Shown here: positions 23,692-32,084 of the stretch, in pieces
How positions within the stretch are numbered: the stretch's first letter is position 1
Layout: each line of letters starts with the position of its first letter
Assembly: GCF_910579365.1 (NCBI RefSeq)
Contig: NZ_CAJTUX010000003.1
Location: forward strand, 29,538 to 93,537
Source of the DNA: an uncultured Oscillibacter sp.
GTDB taxonomy: Bacteria > Bacillota > Clostridia > Oscillospirales > Oscillospiraceae
Direction: 5' to 3'
Length of the DNA stretch: 64,000 nt
Program-made: the position numbers and the translations under genes
The notes under the pieces: generated by a model
What the model saw: only the letters and a program-made list of their open reading frames with translations
Told to the model about the DNA's origin: nothing
Databases searched by the model: none

Positions 23692-24720
23692 ATGAGACGA
23701 AGAAGAAGCCCGATGAATCCGATCATCGCCGTGTCGGCATTGCTGCTGGCGGCGCTGTTTTTGCTGCCGCTTGTGGTGGTGGTCCCCTTCCGCTCCACCC
23801 TTTTCGGACGGGAGGAGCCGGTGGATGAGACGGAACCGGAGCCGCCGCCCCCCTTTGCCAGCGGAAAGCTGGACGCCGCCCGGCCCCTCCGGGTGCTGGA
23901 CAGGGGGGAGATTCTGGAGATGGACCTGGGGACCTATCTGGTGGGGGTGGTTCGGGCGGAGATGCCCGCCTCCTTTGAACTAGAGGCCCTGAAGGCCCAG
24001 GCAGCGGCGGCCAGGACCTATACGCTGTACAAGCTCCAGTCCGGGGGGAACCACGGGGAGGACGCGGACATCTGCACCGACCATACCTGCTGTCAGGCCT
24101 ACATCAGCGAGGAGCGGGCCAGGGCCAACTGGGGAGAGATGGCCGACGCGTACGAGGACAAGGTGGAGGCGGCGGTGAAGGAGACCGACGGCGAGACGGT
24201 GCTCTACGGCGGCGTACCCATTCTGGCGGTGTTTCACTCCTCCTCGGCGGGACTGACCCGGGCGGCGGGAGAGGTCTGGCTCAACGACCTGCCCTATCTC
24301 CAGGCGGTCTCCTCCCCGGAAGCGGGGGACCGGATTCCCAATTATTACAGCCGCATGGAATTCACGGAGGCGGAGCTGAAAGAGAAGCTGCTGGCCGCCT
24401 TCCCGGCGGCGGACCTCTCCGGCGGCATGGCAGGCTGGCTCAGCGCCGCCGTCACCGACGGGGCGGGCAGCGTGGCCACGGTCTGCGTAGGCGGCGTGAC
24501 GGTCAAGGGCGTCCAGGTCCGCTCGGCCCTGGGACTTCGCTCCGCCTGCTTTACCTGGGAGGCGCAGGAGGGAAAGATGGCCTTCTTTGTCACCGGCTAC
24601 GGCCACGGCGTGGGCCTGAGCCAGTACGGAGCCAATCAAATGGCACTGGAGGGCGCAGACTGGCGGGAAATTCTGACCCATTATTACACCGGCGTGACGG
24701 TGGAGCCCTATCCGGGCTGA
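23692..24720 (+). CDS. spoIID: SpoIID-family sporulation protein (peptidoglycan lytic transglycosylase)
   Basis: A 342-residue protein starting at ATG 23692 behind AAAGGAGG. One N-terminal helix (IIAVSALLLAALFLLPLVVVV, about 11-31) anchors it; the rest faces outside the mother-cell membrane. The SpoIID domain contains LGTYLVGVVRAEMPASFELEALKAQAAAARTY with the expected catalytic Glu, two cysteines in CTDHTCCQAY that match the zinc-binding region, HSSSAGLTRAAGEVW, and the C-terminal GYGHGVGLSQYGANQMA. The enzyme removes stem-peptide-free glycan during engulfment. All landmarks are intact. It could be a paralogue such as LytB, but the length and anchor favour SpoIID. Confidence 0.88.
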   Translation: MRRRRSPMNPIIAVSALLLAALFLLPLVVVVPFRSTLFGREEPVDETEPEPPPPFASGKLDAARPLRVLDRGEILEMDLGTYLVGVVRAEMPASFELEALKAQAAAARTYTLYKLQSGGNHGEDADICTDHTCCQAYISEERARANWGEMADAYEDKVEAAVKETDGETVLYGGVPILAVFHSSSAGLTRAAGEVWLNDLPYLQAVSSPEAGDRIPNYYSRMEFTEAELKEKLLAAFPAADLSGGMAGWLSAAVTDGAGSVATVCVGGVTVKGVQVRSALGLRSACFTWEAQEGKMAFFVTGYGHGVGLSQYGANQMALEGADWREILTHYYTGVTVEPYPG

Positions 24721-24742
24721 AGCCGCGGCACCGAATCCGCCC

Positions 24743-24772
24743 TTTACAAACCCCGGCAGAGTGTGATAAAAT
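24743..24772 (+). promoter_or_regulatory. Putative sigma-A promoter of the deacetylase-like gene
   Basis: TTTACA (24743-24748), 18-bp spacer, TAAAAT (24767-24772), 42 bp before the start codon. Confidence 0.6.
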
Positions 24773-24813
24773 CAGTTTATTTTCTACCGAATTCTACAAA
24801 GGAGGGACGGCCT

Positions 24814-25980
24814 ATGAAACGGCGGGCGGCGGCGCTGCTTTTCTGCCTGCTGCTGGCGGTCCAGCTGGCGGTCCCTCCCGTCCGGGCGGCGGAACGGGTT
24901 TATTTCACCGCCGTGGGCAGCTATGTTCTGCCCCTCTCGGACAATACCATGCCCTTTTGGAGCGGCGGCTATGTATACGTGCCCAGCTCCATTTTCACCG
25001 GCGCGGGCCGGGAGACGCTGAACGTCTCCCAGGTGCTGGACAGCAGTCAGGACTGGGTGGTTTTATACAGCGGCAGCGGCGGGCGGTCTTTGACCTTCAA
25101 CCTCTCCGCCAATTGCGCCCTGGACAACAACGGCAACGCCTATTATCCCGGAGCGGTGCGGCGGAACGGGACGGTCTTCGTCCCCGCCTACACCGTATCC
25201 CGGTACTTTGACCTGGTCTACTCGGTAATTGAGGTGGAGCGGGGCAGCATGGTCTGGCTCCGCCAGCCGGGATACGACGTGTCGGACAAGCTCTACGCCG
25301 ATGCGGCCCAATACCAGCTGAACACCGTCTACGCCGACTATATCCGGGCCAAGGAGGAGGCGGTCCGGCCGGAGAGCACGACTCCCCCCGTGGTTCAGCC
25401 GCCCCAGCCCTCCCCTCCGGTCCAGGACCCGGCGGCGGAGCTGGCCTGGAAGCAAATCGCCCTGTGCTTTGCGGCGGGGAGCGCCTCCGCCGCCATGCTG
25501 GACGCCCTGGAGAGCTATGGCGTCAAGGCCGCCTTCTTCTTCACGCCGGAGGAGATGGAGCGGCAGGGAGAGCTTCTTCGCCGCATGAGCGCCGGCGGGC
25601 ACAGCATCGGCATCCTGGCGGACGCCGGCGACCCGGAGCAAACGGTGGCGGAGCAGCTGGAGGCGGGCAACGCCGCCCTCTTCCGGGCCGCCTGCGGCAA
25701 AACCCGGCTGGCCTATCTTCCCGGGGGAGGTTCCCAGGCCCTTCAGGAAGCCGGGGAGCTGGGTTTCCGCTGCCTCCAGCCGGAGCTGGACCGGAGCGGA
25801 CAGCCCCTGCACAACGCCTCCGGGGCCCAGGCCCTGGTGCAGCGGCTGGCCGCCCGGCAGGGGGACGCCGCCGTCTGGCTGGGAAACGCCGCCAGTTCTT
25901 CTGGGCTGCGGTCCTTCCTGGCCGCCGCCCTGGAGGCGGGGGGAATCCTGACGGCCCATCGAGAGACCGGAACGCCCTGA
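24814..25980 (+). CDS. Secreted protein with copper-amine-oxidase-like domain and degenerate polysaccharide deacetylase domain
   Basis: A 388-residue protein starting at ATG 24814 behind AAAGGAGGG. It has a signal peptide (about 1-26), a copper-amine-oxidase-like region (about 45-150; YVYVPSSIF, VFVPAYTVSRYFDLVYS), a Pro-rich linker (188-206), and a NodB-type deacetylase fold from about residue 212. The fold is recognisable from YGVKAAFFFTPEEMERQGELLRRMSAGGHSIGI, but the catalytic and metal residues are gone. The TFDDG motif is CFAAG (218-222), the HSxxH motif is replaced by ILADAG, and RPPYG reads YLPGGG. It therefore probably binds glycan or acts structurally. It lies between spoIID and a two-component system. 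Confidence 0.82.
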   Translation: MKRRAAALLFCLLLAVQLAVPPVRAAERVYFTAVGSYVLPLSDNTMPFWSGGYVYVPSSIFTGAGRETLNVSQVLDSSQDWVVLYSGSGGRSLTFNLSANCALDNNGNAYYPGAVRRNGTVFVPAYTVSRYFDLVYSVIEVERGSMVWLRQPGYDVSDKLYADAAQYQLNTVYADYIRAKEEAVRPESTTPPVVQPPQPSPPVQDPAAELAWKQIALCFAAGSASAAMLDALESYGVKAAFFFTPEEMERQGELLRRMSAGGHSIGILADAGDPEQTVAEQLEAGNAALFRAACGKTRLAYLPGGGSQALQEAGELGFRCLQPELDRSGQPLHNASGAQALVQRLAARQGDAAVWLGNAASSSGLRSFLAAALEAGGILTAHRETGTP

Positions 25981-26002
25981 ACCCCCGCAGGGGTCAAGAA
26001 GG

Positions 26003-26044
26003 TTAACAGAAAATTCAACACACCGGCAGGGCGGCGGGTATAAT
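26003..26044 (+). promoter_or_regulatory. Promoter of the two-component operon with PhoP-like direct repeat
   Basis: Perfect -10 TATAAT at 26039-26044 with no good -35 at 17 bp. Upstream is a direct repeat TTAACA-N5-TTCAAC (26003-26008 and 26014-26019), resembling PhoP/PhoB boxes. Promoters activated by this regulator class often lack a -35, so autoregulation is plausible. Confidence 0.45.
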
Positions 26045-26090
26045 AGAAAGTGAGAAATATGGAAATTATGCAAACAGGGGAGGAACCGCC

Positions 26091-26786
26091 ATGGGACGCA
26101 ATATTCTGGTGGTTGAAGACGACCGCAATATCTCCGATCTGATTCACATGTATCTGGTAAAGGAGGGCTTCGACGTCCGCATTGCCGGAGACGGCGGGAA
26201 GGCCATCGAGGAATTCCAAAAGAGCGTGCCGGATCTGATTCTGCTGGACATCATGCTGCCCGTCATGGACGGGTGGGCCGTCTGCGCCAAAATCCGGGAG
26301 ACCTCGCAGGTTCCCATCATCATGCTCACCGCCAAGAGCGAGGTGTTCGACCGCATCCAGGGTCTGGAAATGGGGGCGGACGACTACATCGTCAAGCCCT
26401 TTGAAATGAAGGAGCTGATCGCCCGGATCAACGCCGTTCTCCGCCGGACGGAGATTCCCAACGACACCAGCAAGCGCCTGACCTTTGACAAGCTGGTGAT
26501 CAATCTGGACGCCTACGAACTGATCGTGGACGGAAAGAAGGTGGACACGCCGCCCAAGGAACTGGAGCTGCTGTACCACCTGGCCTCCACCCCCAACCGG
26601 GTTTACACCCGGAACCAGCTGCTGGACGAGGTGTGGGGCTTTGACTATTTCGGCGACAGCCGGACGGTGGACGTACACATCAAGCGCCTGCGGGACAAGG
26701 TGGACAACGTGTCCGACCAGTGGGAGCTGAAAACAGTTTGGGGCGTGGGCTATAAATTCGAGCTGGTGGAGAAGGCGGAGACATGA
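26091..26786 (+). CDS. Response regulator, OmpR/PhoB family
   Basis: A 231-residue two-domain regulator. The receiver domain has the acidic pair ED-D at residues 9-11, phosphoacceptor Asp53 (LLDIMLPVMDGW), Thr in MLTAKS and Lys in IVKPFE. The C-terminal winged helix (about 130-225) has the PPKELELLYHLASTPNRVYTRNQLLDEVWG and RTVDVHIKRLRDKV segments. It is encoded with the adjacent histidine kinase, overlapping it by 4 bases (ATGA). A TTAACA-type direct repeat sits in its promoter. Phosphate or envelope stress control is possible, given the HtrA gene in the same operon; the exact signal is unknown. Confidence 0.93.
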   Translation: MGRNILVVEDDRNISDLIHMYLVKEGFDVRIAGDGGKAIEEFQKSVPDLILLDIMLPVMDGWAVCAKIRETSQVPIIMLTAKSEVFDRIQGLEMGADDYIVKPFEMKELIARINAVLRRTEIPNDTSKRLTFDKLVINLDAYELIVDGKKVDTPPKELELLYHLASTPNRVYTRNQLLDEVWGFDYFGDSRTVDVHIKRLRDKVDNVSDQWELKTVWGVGYKFELVEKAET

Positions 26787-28237
26787 AGCGCTTTCGGGAG
26801 CGGACCCAGAGCCTGTATTGGCGGCAGCTCTTCGTCACCGCCGGCATGGTGCTTTTGACGCTGTGCCTGCTGGGAGCGGCCTTTTTCTCCCTCAGCTATA
26901 ACTACGCCCGAAGCCAGCAGGGGCGGGAGATCGCCTCCAAAGCCCAGGTGATGAGCCAGCTCTCCCTCAGCTATTTGGAGAACGGGCGGTATCTGGACAT
27001 AGAGGATTTGCAGGACGACCTGGATTTCCAGCGCCTGGCCAGCTTCGCCGCCGTCGTCTCCGACGTGCATTTCATGATCTGCGACACGGAGGGGCATGTG
27101 CTCCTCTCTACGGATCAGGCCCTGGACGGGCGGAGCGTGACCATCCCGGCGGAACGGACCCGCCGGGTGATGGAGGAGGGCAGCGCCTCCTGGCGGGACG
27201 ATTTGGGGGGACTCTATCCCCAAAAGCGTTTCTCCGTGGGCGTGGCCGCCATCAATCCCGTCACGATGGAGCGGGTGGGAGAGGTGGTGGCCGTGTCCAC
27301 CATGGCCTCTCTGGACTCGATGTGGCAGGGGTTCATCGGCCTCTTTTTCATGACGTCCTTCGTGGTCCTGATGATCGCCTTCATGGCCTCCTCCGTCACC
27401 GCCATGCGGCAGGTGAAGCCCATCCGGGAGATGGTGGAGGCCACCCGGCGCTATGCCGAGGGGGACTTTGACATCCGGATGAACGACTATGGCCGGAGTG
27501 ACGAGGTGGGGGAGCTGGCCGCCTCCTTCAACGCCATGGCGGAGAGCCTCCAGCAGACGGAGCGGCAGCGCCGGGAATTCATCGCCAACATCTCCCACGA
27601 GCTGAAGACCCCCATGACCACCATCGCCGGGTATACCGACGGCCTTCTGGACGGCACCATTCCCCCGGAAAAGGAGAAGCAGTATCTCCAGATCATCGCC
27701 GGAGAGAGCCGCCGCCTCAGCCGCCTGGTTCGGCGGATGCTGGACGTCAGTCAGCTCCAGGCCATCGACCCCCTGCGCAGCGGGGCGCACTTTGATCTGT
27801 GCGAGAGCATGCGCCGGGTGCTGATCTCCATGGAGAAGAAGATTACGGACCGGGACTTGGATGTGGAGGCGGACATCCCCGAGGGGCCGATTCTGGTCCT
27901 GGGGGACAACGATCTCATCACCCAGGTGATTTACAACCTATTAGAAAACGCGGCGAAATTCGCCTACCAGGGCTCCGCGCTGTACCTGGGGCTCGCCCTC
28001 CGGGAGGGCAGGGCCCAGGTAACCGTCCGAAACTGTGGGGACACCATCCCCGCCGGGGAGCTGCCGCTGCTGTTCGAGCGGTTCCACAAAAGCGACAAGT
28101 CCCGCAGCGAGGACAAGGACGGCGTGGGCTTGGGGCTCTACATCGTCAAGACGATTTTAGAGCAGCACAAGGAAAAAATCAATGTGACCAGCGAGAATGG
28201 AATCACCGCGTTTTCCTTCTCCCTGAACACGAAATGA
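26783..28237 (+). CDS. Membrane sensor histidine kinase
   Basis: A 484-residue kinase with a classical layout. TM1 is at about 14-40, an extracellular domain at about 41-180, and TM2 at about 183-207. A HAMP domain (QVKPIREMVEATRRYAEGDFD) follows, then HisKA with phospho-His272 (FIANISHELKTPMTTIAGY), and HATPase with the N box IYNLLENAAKFAY, the G1 region RNCGDTIP and the G2 region DKDGVGLGLYIVK. All motifs look intact. It starts within the stop of the response-regulator gene and is followed 6 bp later by an HtrA-type protease, so all three form one operon. Confidence 0.93.
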   Translation: MKRFRERTQSLYWRQLFVTAGMVLLTLCLLGAAFFSLSYNYARSQQGREIASKAQVMSQLSLSYLENGRYLDIEDLQDDLDFQRLASFAAVVSDVHFMICDTEGHVLLSTDQALDGRSVTIPAERTRRVMEEGSASWRDDLGGLYPQKRFSVGVAAINPVTMERVGEVVAVSTMASLDSMWQGFIGLFFMTSFVVLMIAFMASSVTAMRQVKPIREMVEATRRYAEGDFDIRMNDYGRSDEVGELAASFNAMAESLQQTERQRREFIANISHELKTPMTTIAGYTDGLLDGTIPPEKEKQYLQIIAGESRRLSRLVRRMLDVSQLQAIDPLRSGAHFDLCESMRRVLISMEKKITDRDLDVEADIPEGPILVLGDNDLITQVIYNLLENAAKFAYQGSALYLGLALREGRAQVTVRNCGDTIPAGELPLLFERFHKSDKSRSEDKDGVGLGLYIVKTILEQHKEKINVTSENGITAFSFSLNTK

Positions 28238-28243
28238 GGAAGC

Positions 28244-29542
28244 ATGGCAGAGCGTGAGGAGACCGGGCGGCTGCCCGGCGAAATTGTGGAGACCTGGAGG
28301 GCCCCCGGGACATGGGCCGGGAGCCGGGACCCCCGGGAAGTGGTGGAGGTCTATCGCCAGCGGGACCCCCGGGAGGTGGTGGAGGCCTATCGCCGCCCGG
28401 TTCCCCGGACGGCGGAGAGCCGGCGGCCCGTCCCGCGTCCGCCCCGGCGGAGAAGCCGGGCGGGCCTGTGGAAATTTCTGGCCTGTGTGGTCCTTCTGGT
28501 GGGGCTGACAGTCGCGGTCCGGCTGGCGGAGAGGCTGTCCTTTGGAAGCCGGGAGGACCCGGACGGCGGCGTCTCCTACGCGTCGGAGGAGATCACCATC
28601 CCCGGCTGGCCCGTGGGCCTGGGGGCGTCTCTGGCCCTCTCCCGGGAGGAGGGAGAGGAACTGACGGCGCAGGAGGTTTACCGCCAGCTGAATCCGGCGG
28701 TGGTAACGGTATCCTGCTGGACCGGGGACAGCCGCTCCATCGGCACCGGCGTCGTCTTCTCGGAGGACGGTTATATCATCACCAACTATCATGTGGTCCG
28801 GGGCGGCAATCTGTGCCGCGTCACCCTGGACAGCGGCTATACCATGGACGTCTGCTTTGTGGCGGGGGACGAGAACAGCGATCTCGCGGTCTTAAAGGTT
28901 CCTCCGGGGGCGCTGAATACCCTGGGCACGCTGCCCGCCGCGCCCTTCGGCGATTCGGAGCAGCTGGTGGTGGGGGACCCGGTGTACGCCATCGGCGCCC
29001 CCCGGCAGCTGCGGGGTACGCTGACCAACGGCATCATCTCCGCCATCGACCGGGACGTGGAGGTGGAGGGCCGGACCATGACCCTTCTCCAGACCAACGC
29101 GGCCCTGAACTCCGGGAACTCCGGCGGGCCTCTGATCAACAGCCAGGGCCAGGTGGTGGGCATTAATGTTGCAAAGTTCATGTCCAGCCGGGACAGCGTG
29201 GAGGGTCTGGGCTTTGCCATTCCCACAGCCCAGCTGGAGCGGATCGTCAACGACCTTTTGAAATGGGGCGAGGTGAAGCCGGAGCCCCGTCTGGGCATTC
29301 TGGTGATTACGGATGAGCGGGGTCTGCTGGTGGACTCTGTGGAACCCGGCACCGCCGCGGAGGCGGCGGGAGTCCTGGCGGGGGACTATATCACCGCCGC
29401 CCAGGGCGAGGAGATTCAAAACACCCAGGACCTGTTCCGGGTCCGGCGGACGCTCTATGTGGGCGACGAGCTGACGCTGACGCTCCGGCGTCAGGACGAG
29501 ACGCTGAAGGTAACGCTGGTCCTGGAAGAGGCGGCGGCATAA
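28244..29542 (+). CDS. Membrane-anchored HtrA/DegP-type serine protease with repetitive cytoplasmic N-terminus
   Basis: A 432-residue S1C protease. Residues 1-72 are cytoplasmic, Arg/Pro-rich and repetitive: DPREVVEVYRQR and DPREVVEAYRRP are tandem 12-residue copies (36-bp DNA repeat, 28326-28397), preceded by a looser copy (EIVETWRAPG). A helix at about 76-94 anchors the extracytoplasmic protease, whose triad is His183 (ITNYHVV), Asp213 (NSDLAVLKV) and Ser293 (NSGNSGGPLIN). One PDZ domain (about 340-425) ends the protein. It degrades or refolds damaged exported proteins. It follows the sensor kinase gene by 6 bp, suggesting an envelope-stress operon. Confidence 0.92.
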   Translation: MAEREETGRLPGEIVETWRAPGTWAGSRDPREVVEVYRQRDPREVVEAYRRPVPRTAESRRPVPRPPRRRSRAGLWKFLACVVLLVGLTVAVRLAERLSFGSREDPDGGVSYASEEITIPGWPVGLGASLALSREEGEELTAQEVYRQLNPAVVTVSCWTGDSRSIGTGVVFSEDGYIITNYHVVRGGNLCRVTLDSGYTMDVCFVAGDENSDLAVLKVPPGALNTLGTLPAAPFGDSEQLVVGDPVYAIGAPRQLRGTLTNGIISAIDRDVEVEGRTMTLLQTNAALNSGNSGGPLINSQGQVVGINVAKFMSSRDSVEGLGFAIPTAQLERIVNDLLKWGEVKPEPRLGILVITDERGLLVDSVEPGTAAEAAGVLAGDYITAAQGEEIQNTQDLFRVRRTLYVGDELTLTLRRQDETLKVTLVLEEAAA

Positions 29543-29557
29543 ACGGATAAAACAGCG

Positions 29558-29588
29558 AGGAGGGGCGGCGCCCCTCCTTCCCTTTTTC
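29558..29588. terminator. Intrinsic terminator between htrA and exonuclease III genes
   Basis: 9-bp stem (29558-29566 with 29570-29578), 3-base loop, then TTCCCTTTTTC on the plus strand. It lies between convergent genes. Confidence 0.75.
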
Positions 29589-30345
29589 AGCTCTCCTCCA
29601 GCTCCAGCACCACCGGGCAGTGGTCGCTGCCCAGGACCTCGCTCCAGATATCCGCGTTTTTGATGCGGTCTCGCAGGCGCTCCGACACGATGAAATAGTC
29701 GATTCTCCACCCCGTGTTGTTTTCCCGGGCCCTTCCCCGGTAGCTCCACCAGGAATAGGCCCCGGTCTTGTCCGGGTACAGCGCCCGGAAGCTGTCCACA
29801 AAGCCGGAGGCGAGGAGCCTGGTCATCTTCTCCCGCTCCTCGTCGGTAAAGCCGGGATTGCGGCGGTTGGGGCCGGGATTCTTCAGGTCGATCTCCTGGT
29901 GGGCGACGTTCAGGTCCCCGCAGTAGACCACCGGCTTTACGGCGTCCAGCTCGCAGAGATACTCCCGAAGATCGTCCTCCCAGCTCATGCGGTAGTCCAG
30001 GCGGAGGAGCTGGTCCTTGGAGTTGGGGGTGTAGCAGCAGACCAGATAGAACTCCTCAAACTCCGCCGTGATGACCCGGCCCTCGTGGCGGTGCTCGTCG
30101 ATGCCGAAGTCGCAGGTGACGCGCAGGGGTTCCCGCCGGGTGAAGACGGCGGTGCCGGAGTAGCCGGCCTTGTCGGCGCTGTTCCAGAAGCGGAGATAGC
30201 CCGGCAGGTCGAACTCCGCCTGCTCCGGACGCATCTTCGTCTCCTGGAGGCAGATCACGTCCGCGTCGGCGAAGGCGCAGAAGTCCAGAAAGCCCTTTTT
30301 CAGGCAGGCGCGAAGACCGTTGACGTTCCAAGATACCAGTTTCAT
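29587..30345 (-). CDS. exoA: Exodeoxyribonuclease III (AP endonuclease)
   Basis: A 252-residue Mg-dependent DNA repair nuclease (Xth/ExoA family) that cleaves at abasic sites. The start chosen is ATG 30345 (MKLVSWNVNGLRACLKKGF) behind AAAGAGG; the longer upstream frame has no homology. Motifs are WNVNGLR, ICLQETK, YSGTAVF, CYTPNSK, the YCGDLNVAH segment, SFRALYPDKTGAYSWWSYR, WRIDYFIVSERL and GSDHCPVVLEL, all as expected. Length is normal for the family. It is transcribed alone from a promoter back to back with that of the SUFU-domain gene. Confidence 0.95.
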   Translation of the reverse strand: MKLVSWNVNGLRACLKKGFLDFCAFADADVICLQETKMRPEQAEFDLPGYLRFWNSADKAGYSGTAVFTRREPLRVTCDFGIDEHRHEGRVITAEFEEFYLVCCYTPNSKDQLLRLDYRMSWEDDLREYLCELDAVKPVVYCGDLNVAHQEIDLKNPGPNRRNPGFTDEEREKMTRLLASGFVDSFRALYPDKTGAYSWWSYRGRARENNTGWRIDYFIVSERLRDRIKNADIWSEVLGSDHCPVVLELEES

Positions 30346-30385
30346 AAAACACCTCTTTATCAATCTGTAAAGATTTCGTGTTCCC

Positions 30386-30414
30386 ATTGTAGCGGATTCG
30401 GAGAGAAAAAACAA
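30386..30414 (-). promoter_or_regulatory. Sigma-A promoter of exoA
   Basis: On the minus strand TTGTTT (30409-30414), 17-bp spacer, TACAAT (30386-30391), about 41 bp upstream of the start. Its -35 touches the -35 of the divergent promoter at 30415. Confidence 0.75.
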
Positions 30415-30443
30415 TTGCCAGCGAAGCGGAAAAGGAGTAGTAT
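30415..30443 (+). promoter_or_regulatory. Sigma-A promoter of the SUFU-domain gene unit
   Basis: TTGCCA (30415-30420), 17-bp spacer, TAGTAT (30438-30443). It is divergent from the exoA promoter with adjoining -35 elements. Confidence 0.7.
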
Positions 30444-30484
30444 AGAGAAAAGTTTCCGTGCATTTCACAAGGAGGTTTTCAGAC

Positions 30485-31309
30485 ATGGGTTTTCTGGATA
30501 AATGGAAACAGAAAAAAGAGGAAAAGAACGCAGAGTCTCCCGCCCAGTCCCGGAAGACGGCCCCGGCTTTGGAGACGGAGGAGTACTCCCCCGGCGGCTC
30601 CGCCATTTACCGGTATCAGACGCCGGAGAAGCAGGGGTTCCGTCCCCCGGCGGACGTGTGCGTGTCCATGGAGGCCATCGAAAAGCACATGGATGGGATT
30701 TTCCCCGGCTGGGGCGGCTTTGTTTGCCACGAGATTCTCAGCGACCTGGTCCACATCGACGTCCATGTTCTCCGCGAGCCGGAGGGGGACGGCTATGTGC
30801 TGTATACCACCGGCATGAGCGATCTGCCCATGAACCTGCCGGCGGAGATCGCGGACCAGGAAGATTTGAAATACGCGGAGCTGTACATGATTCTCCCCGG
30901 GGACTGGAACGTGGGGGAGGAAAACCTGTCCACCAAGGATATGCCCTACGAGAGCTTCTGGCCCTTCCAGATGCTGAAATTTCTGGCCCGGTTCCCCCAC
31001 GAGTACCAGACCTGGCTGGGCTGGGGCCACAGCATCCCCAACGGGCCGGACTATAACCCCATCTGCGAGGGCGTGGGATTTGGCGGCGCAGTGCTGGCTC
31101 AGCCCTCCCTGGTCCCGCCGCTGGAGACGGAAGAGGGAAAGAAGATCAGCTTCTACATGGTTGTCCCCGCCTATAAGGAGGAGATTGAGTACAAACTGAA
31201 ATACGGCATGGAGGGCCTGAATCAGCGCTTCATGGAGGGGAAGCTCCCCATGATACTGGACATTCACCGGCCCAACCTCTGCGCGGATTTCAAGGAGGTT
31301 CTGGACTGA
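30485..31309 (+). CDS. Suppressor-of-fused (SUFU) domain protein
   Basis: A 274-residue cytoplasmic protein starting at ATG 30485 behind AAGGAGG. A charged N-terminal 50 residues (GFLDKWKQKKEEK) precede a SUFU-like domain (about 65-230), visible from DLVHIDVHVLREPEGDGYVLYTTGMSDLPMNLP, ELYMILPGDWNV, WPFQMLKFLARFPHEYQTWLGWGHSIPNG and FGGAVLAQP. Bacterial SUFU proteins often act as immunity proteins in toxin systems or have unknown housekeeping roles. No toxin gene is next to it. It lies 4 bp upstream of a ThrE-like gene, apparently the first gene of that unit. Function not assigned. Confidence 0.8.
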   Translation: MGFLDKWKQKKEEKNAESPAQSRKTAPALETEEYSPGGSAIYRYQTPEKQGFRPPADVCVSMEAIEKHMDGIFPGWGGFVCHEILSDLVHIDVHVLREPEGDGYVLYTTGMSDLPMNLPAEIADQEDLKYAELYMILPGDWNVGEENLSTKDMPYESFWPFQMLKFLARFPHEYQTWLGWGHSIPNGPDYNPICEGVGFGGAVLAQPSLVPPLETEEGKKISFYMVVPAYKEEIEYKLKYGMEGLNQRFMEGKLPMILDIHRPNLCADFKEVLD

Positions 31310-31313
31310 GGAC

Positions 31314-32075
31314 ATGGACTATGACAAGCTGCTGGATATGGCGGCGGAACTGGGTTACCAGCTGATGTACAGCGGCGCGGAAATCTACCGGGTGGAGGAG
31401 TCCGTCCGGCGGCTGCTCTACGCCTACGGTTTGGAGCAGCCGGAGGTGTTCGCCATTCCCAACTGCCTCATCGTCAGCGTCTCCACGCCGGAGGGGCATC
31501 CCATCACCCGGATGCGGCGGGTGCCGCTTCACGGCACGGACATTGAGCTGCTGGAGCGCTGCAACAGCCTCTGCCGCCGCCTCTGCACGGAGCCCCCTCC
31601 CCTGGACGAGGCGCAGGCCGCCATCGCCGCGCTGTGCTTGGCGATTCCCCGGCACTCCACCCGGCTGACACTGCTGGGCTACGGCGTGGCCCCCGGCTTT
31701 TTCGCCCCGCTGTTCGGCGGCGGCCCGGCGGACACGGCCTGCGCCTTTTTCTGCGGCCTGGCTGTGGGGTGCTGCCTCCTCTACGGCGGGCGCTTTCTGG
31801 GGGCCAACAGTTTTTTCCGCACGGCGGTGTGCAGCGCCCTGACCGCCCTGCTGGCCATGGTGCTGGTGCATCTGGGATTGGGGCAGAGCGTGGACGTGGT
31901 GACAATCTCCGCGCTGATGGTTCTGGTTCCCGGCATGGCCCTGACCAACGCCATGCGGGAGATCATGGCCGGGGACACCTTCTCCGGCCTGAGCCGCACG
32001 GCGGATGCGATCTTGACGGCCTCCGCCATCGCCCTGGGGGCGGCGGCGGGTCAGGCTTTGGGCGGCATGTTATAG
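31314..32075 (+). CDS. Threonine/serine exporter family, large subunit (ThrE N-terminal half)
   Basis: A 253-residue membrane protein of the ThrE/DUF1212 type. A soluble N-terminal region (YDKLLDMAAELGYQLMYSGAEIYRVEESVRRLLYAYG) is typical of this family. About five hydrophobic helices then run from residue 115 (GYGVAPGFFAPLFGGGPADTACAFFCGL) to the C-terminus. It contains the family segment ALMVLVPGMALTNAMREIMAGDTFSGLSR. In Clostridia the exporter is split into this large part and a small part encoded next (32085). Together they are thought to export threonine or serine; the substrate here is inferred. Confidence 0.88.
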   Translation: MDYDKLLDMAAELGYQLMYSGAEIYRVEESVRRLLYAYGLEQPEVFAIPNCLIVSVSTPEGHPITRMRRVPLHGTDIELLERCNSLCRRLCTEPPPLDEAQAAIAALCLAIPRHSTRLTLLGYGVAPGFFAPLFGGGPADTACAFFCGLAVGCCLLYGGRFLGANSFFRTAVCSALTALLAMVLVHLGLGQSVDVVTISALMVLVPGMALTNAMREIMAGDTFSGLSRTADAILTASAIALGAAAGQALGGML

Positions 32076-32084
32076 GAGGGTGGT

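Noticed and set aside
30485..31309. SUFU-domain protein as immunity gene of a polymorphic toxin.
   Set aside because: No toxin, secretion signal or effector gene lies beside it.
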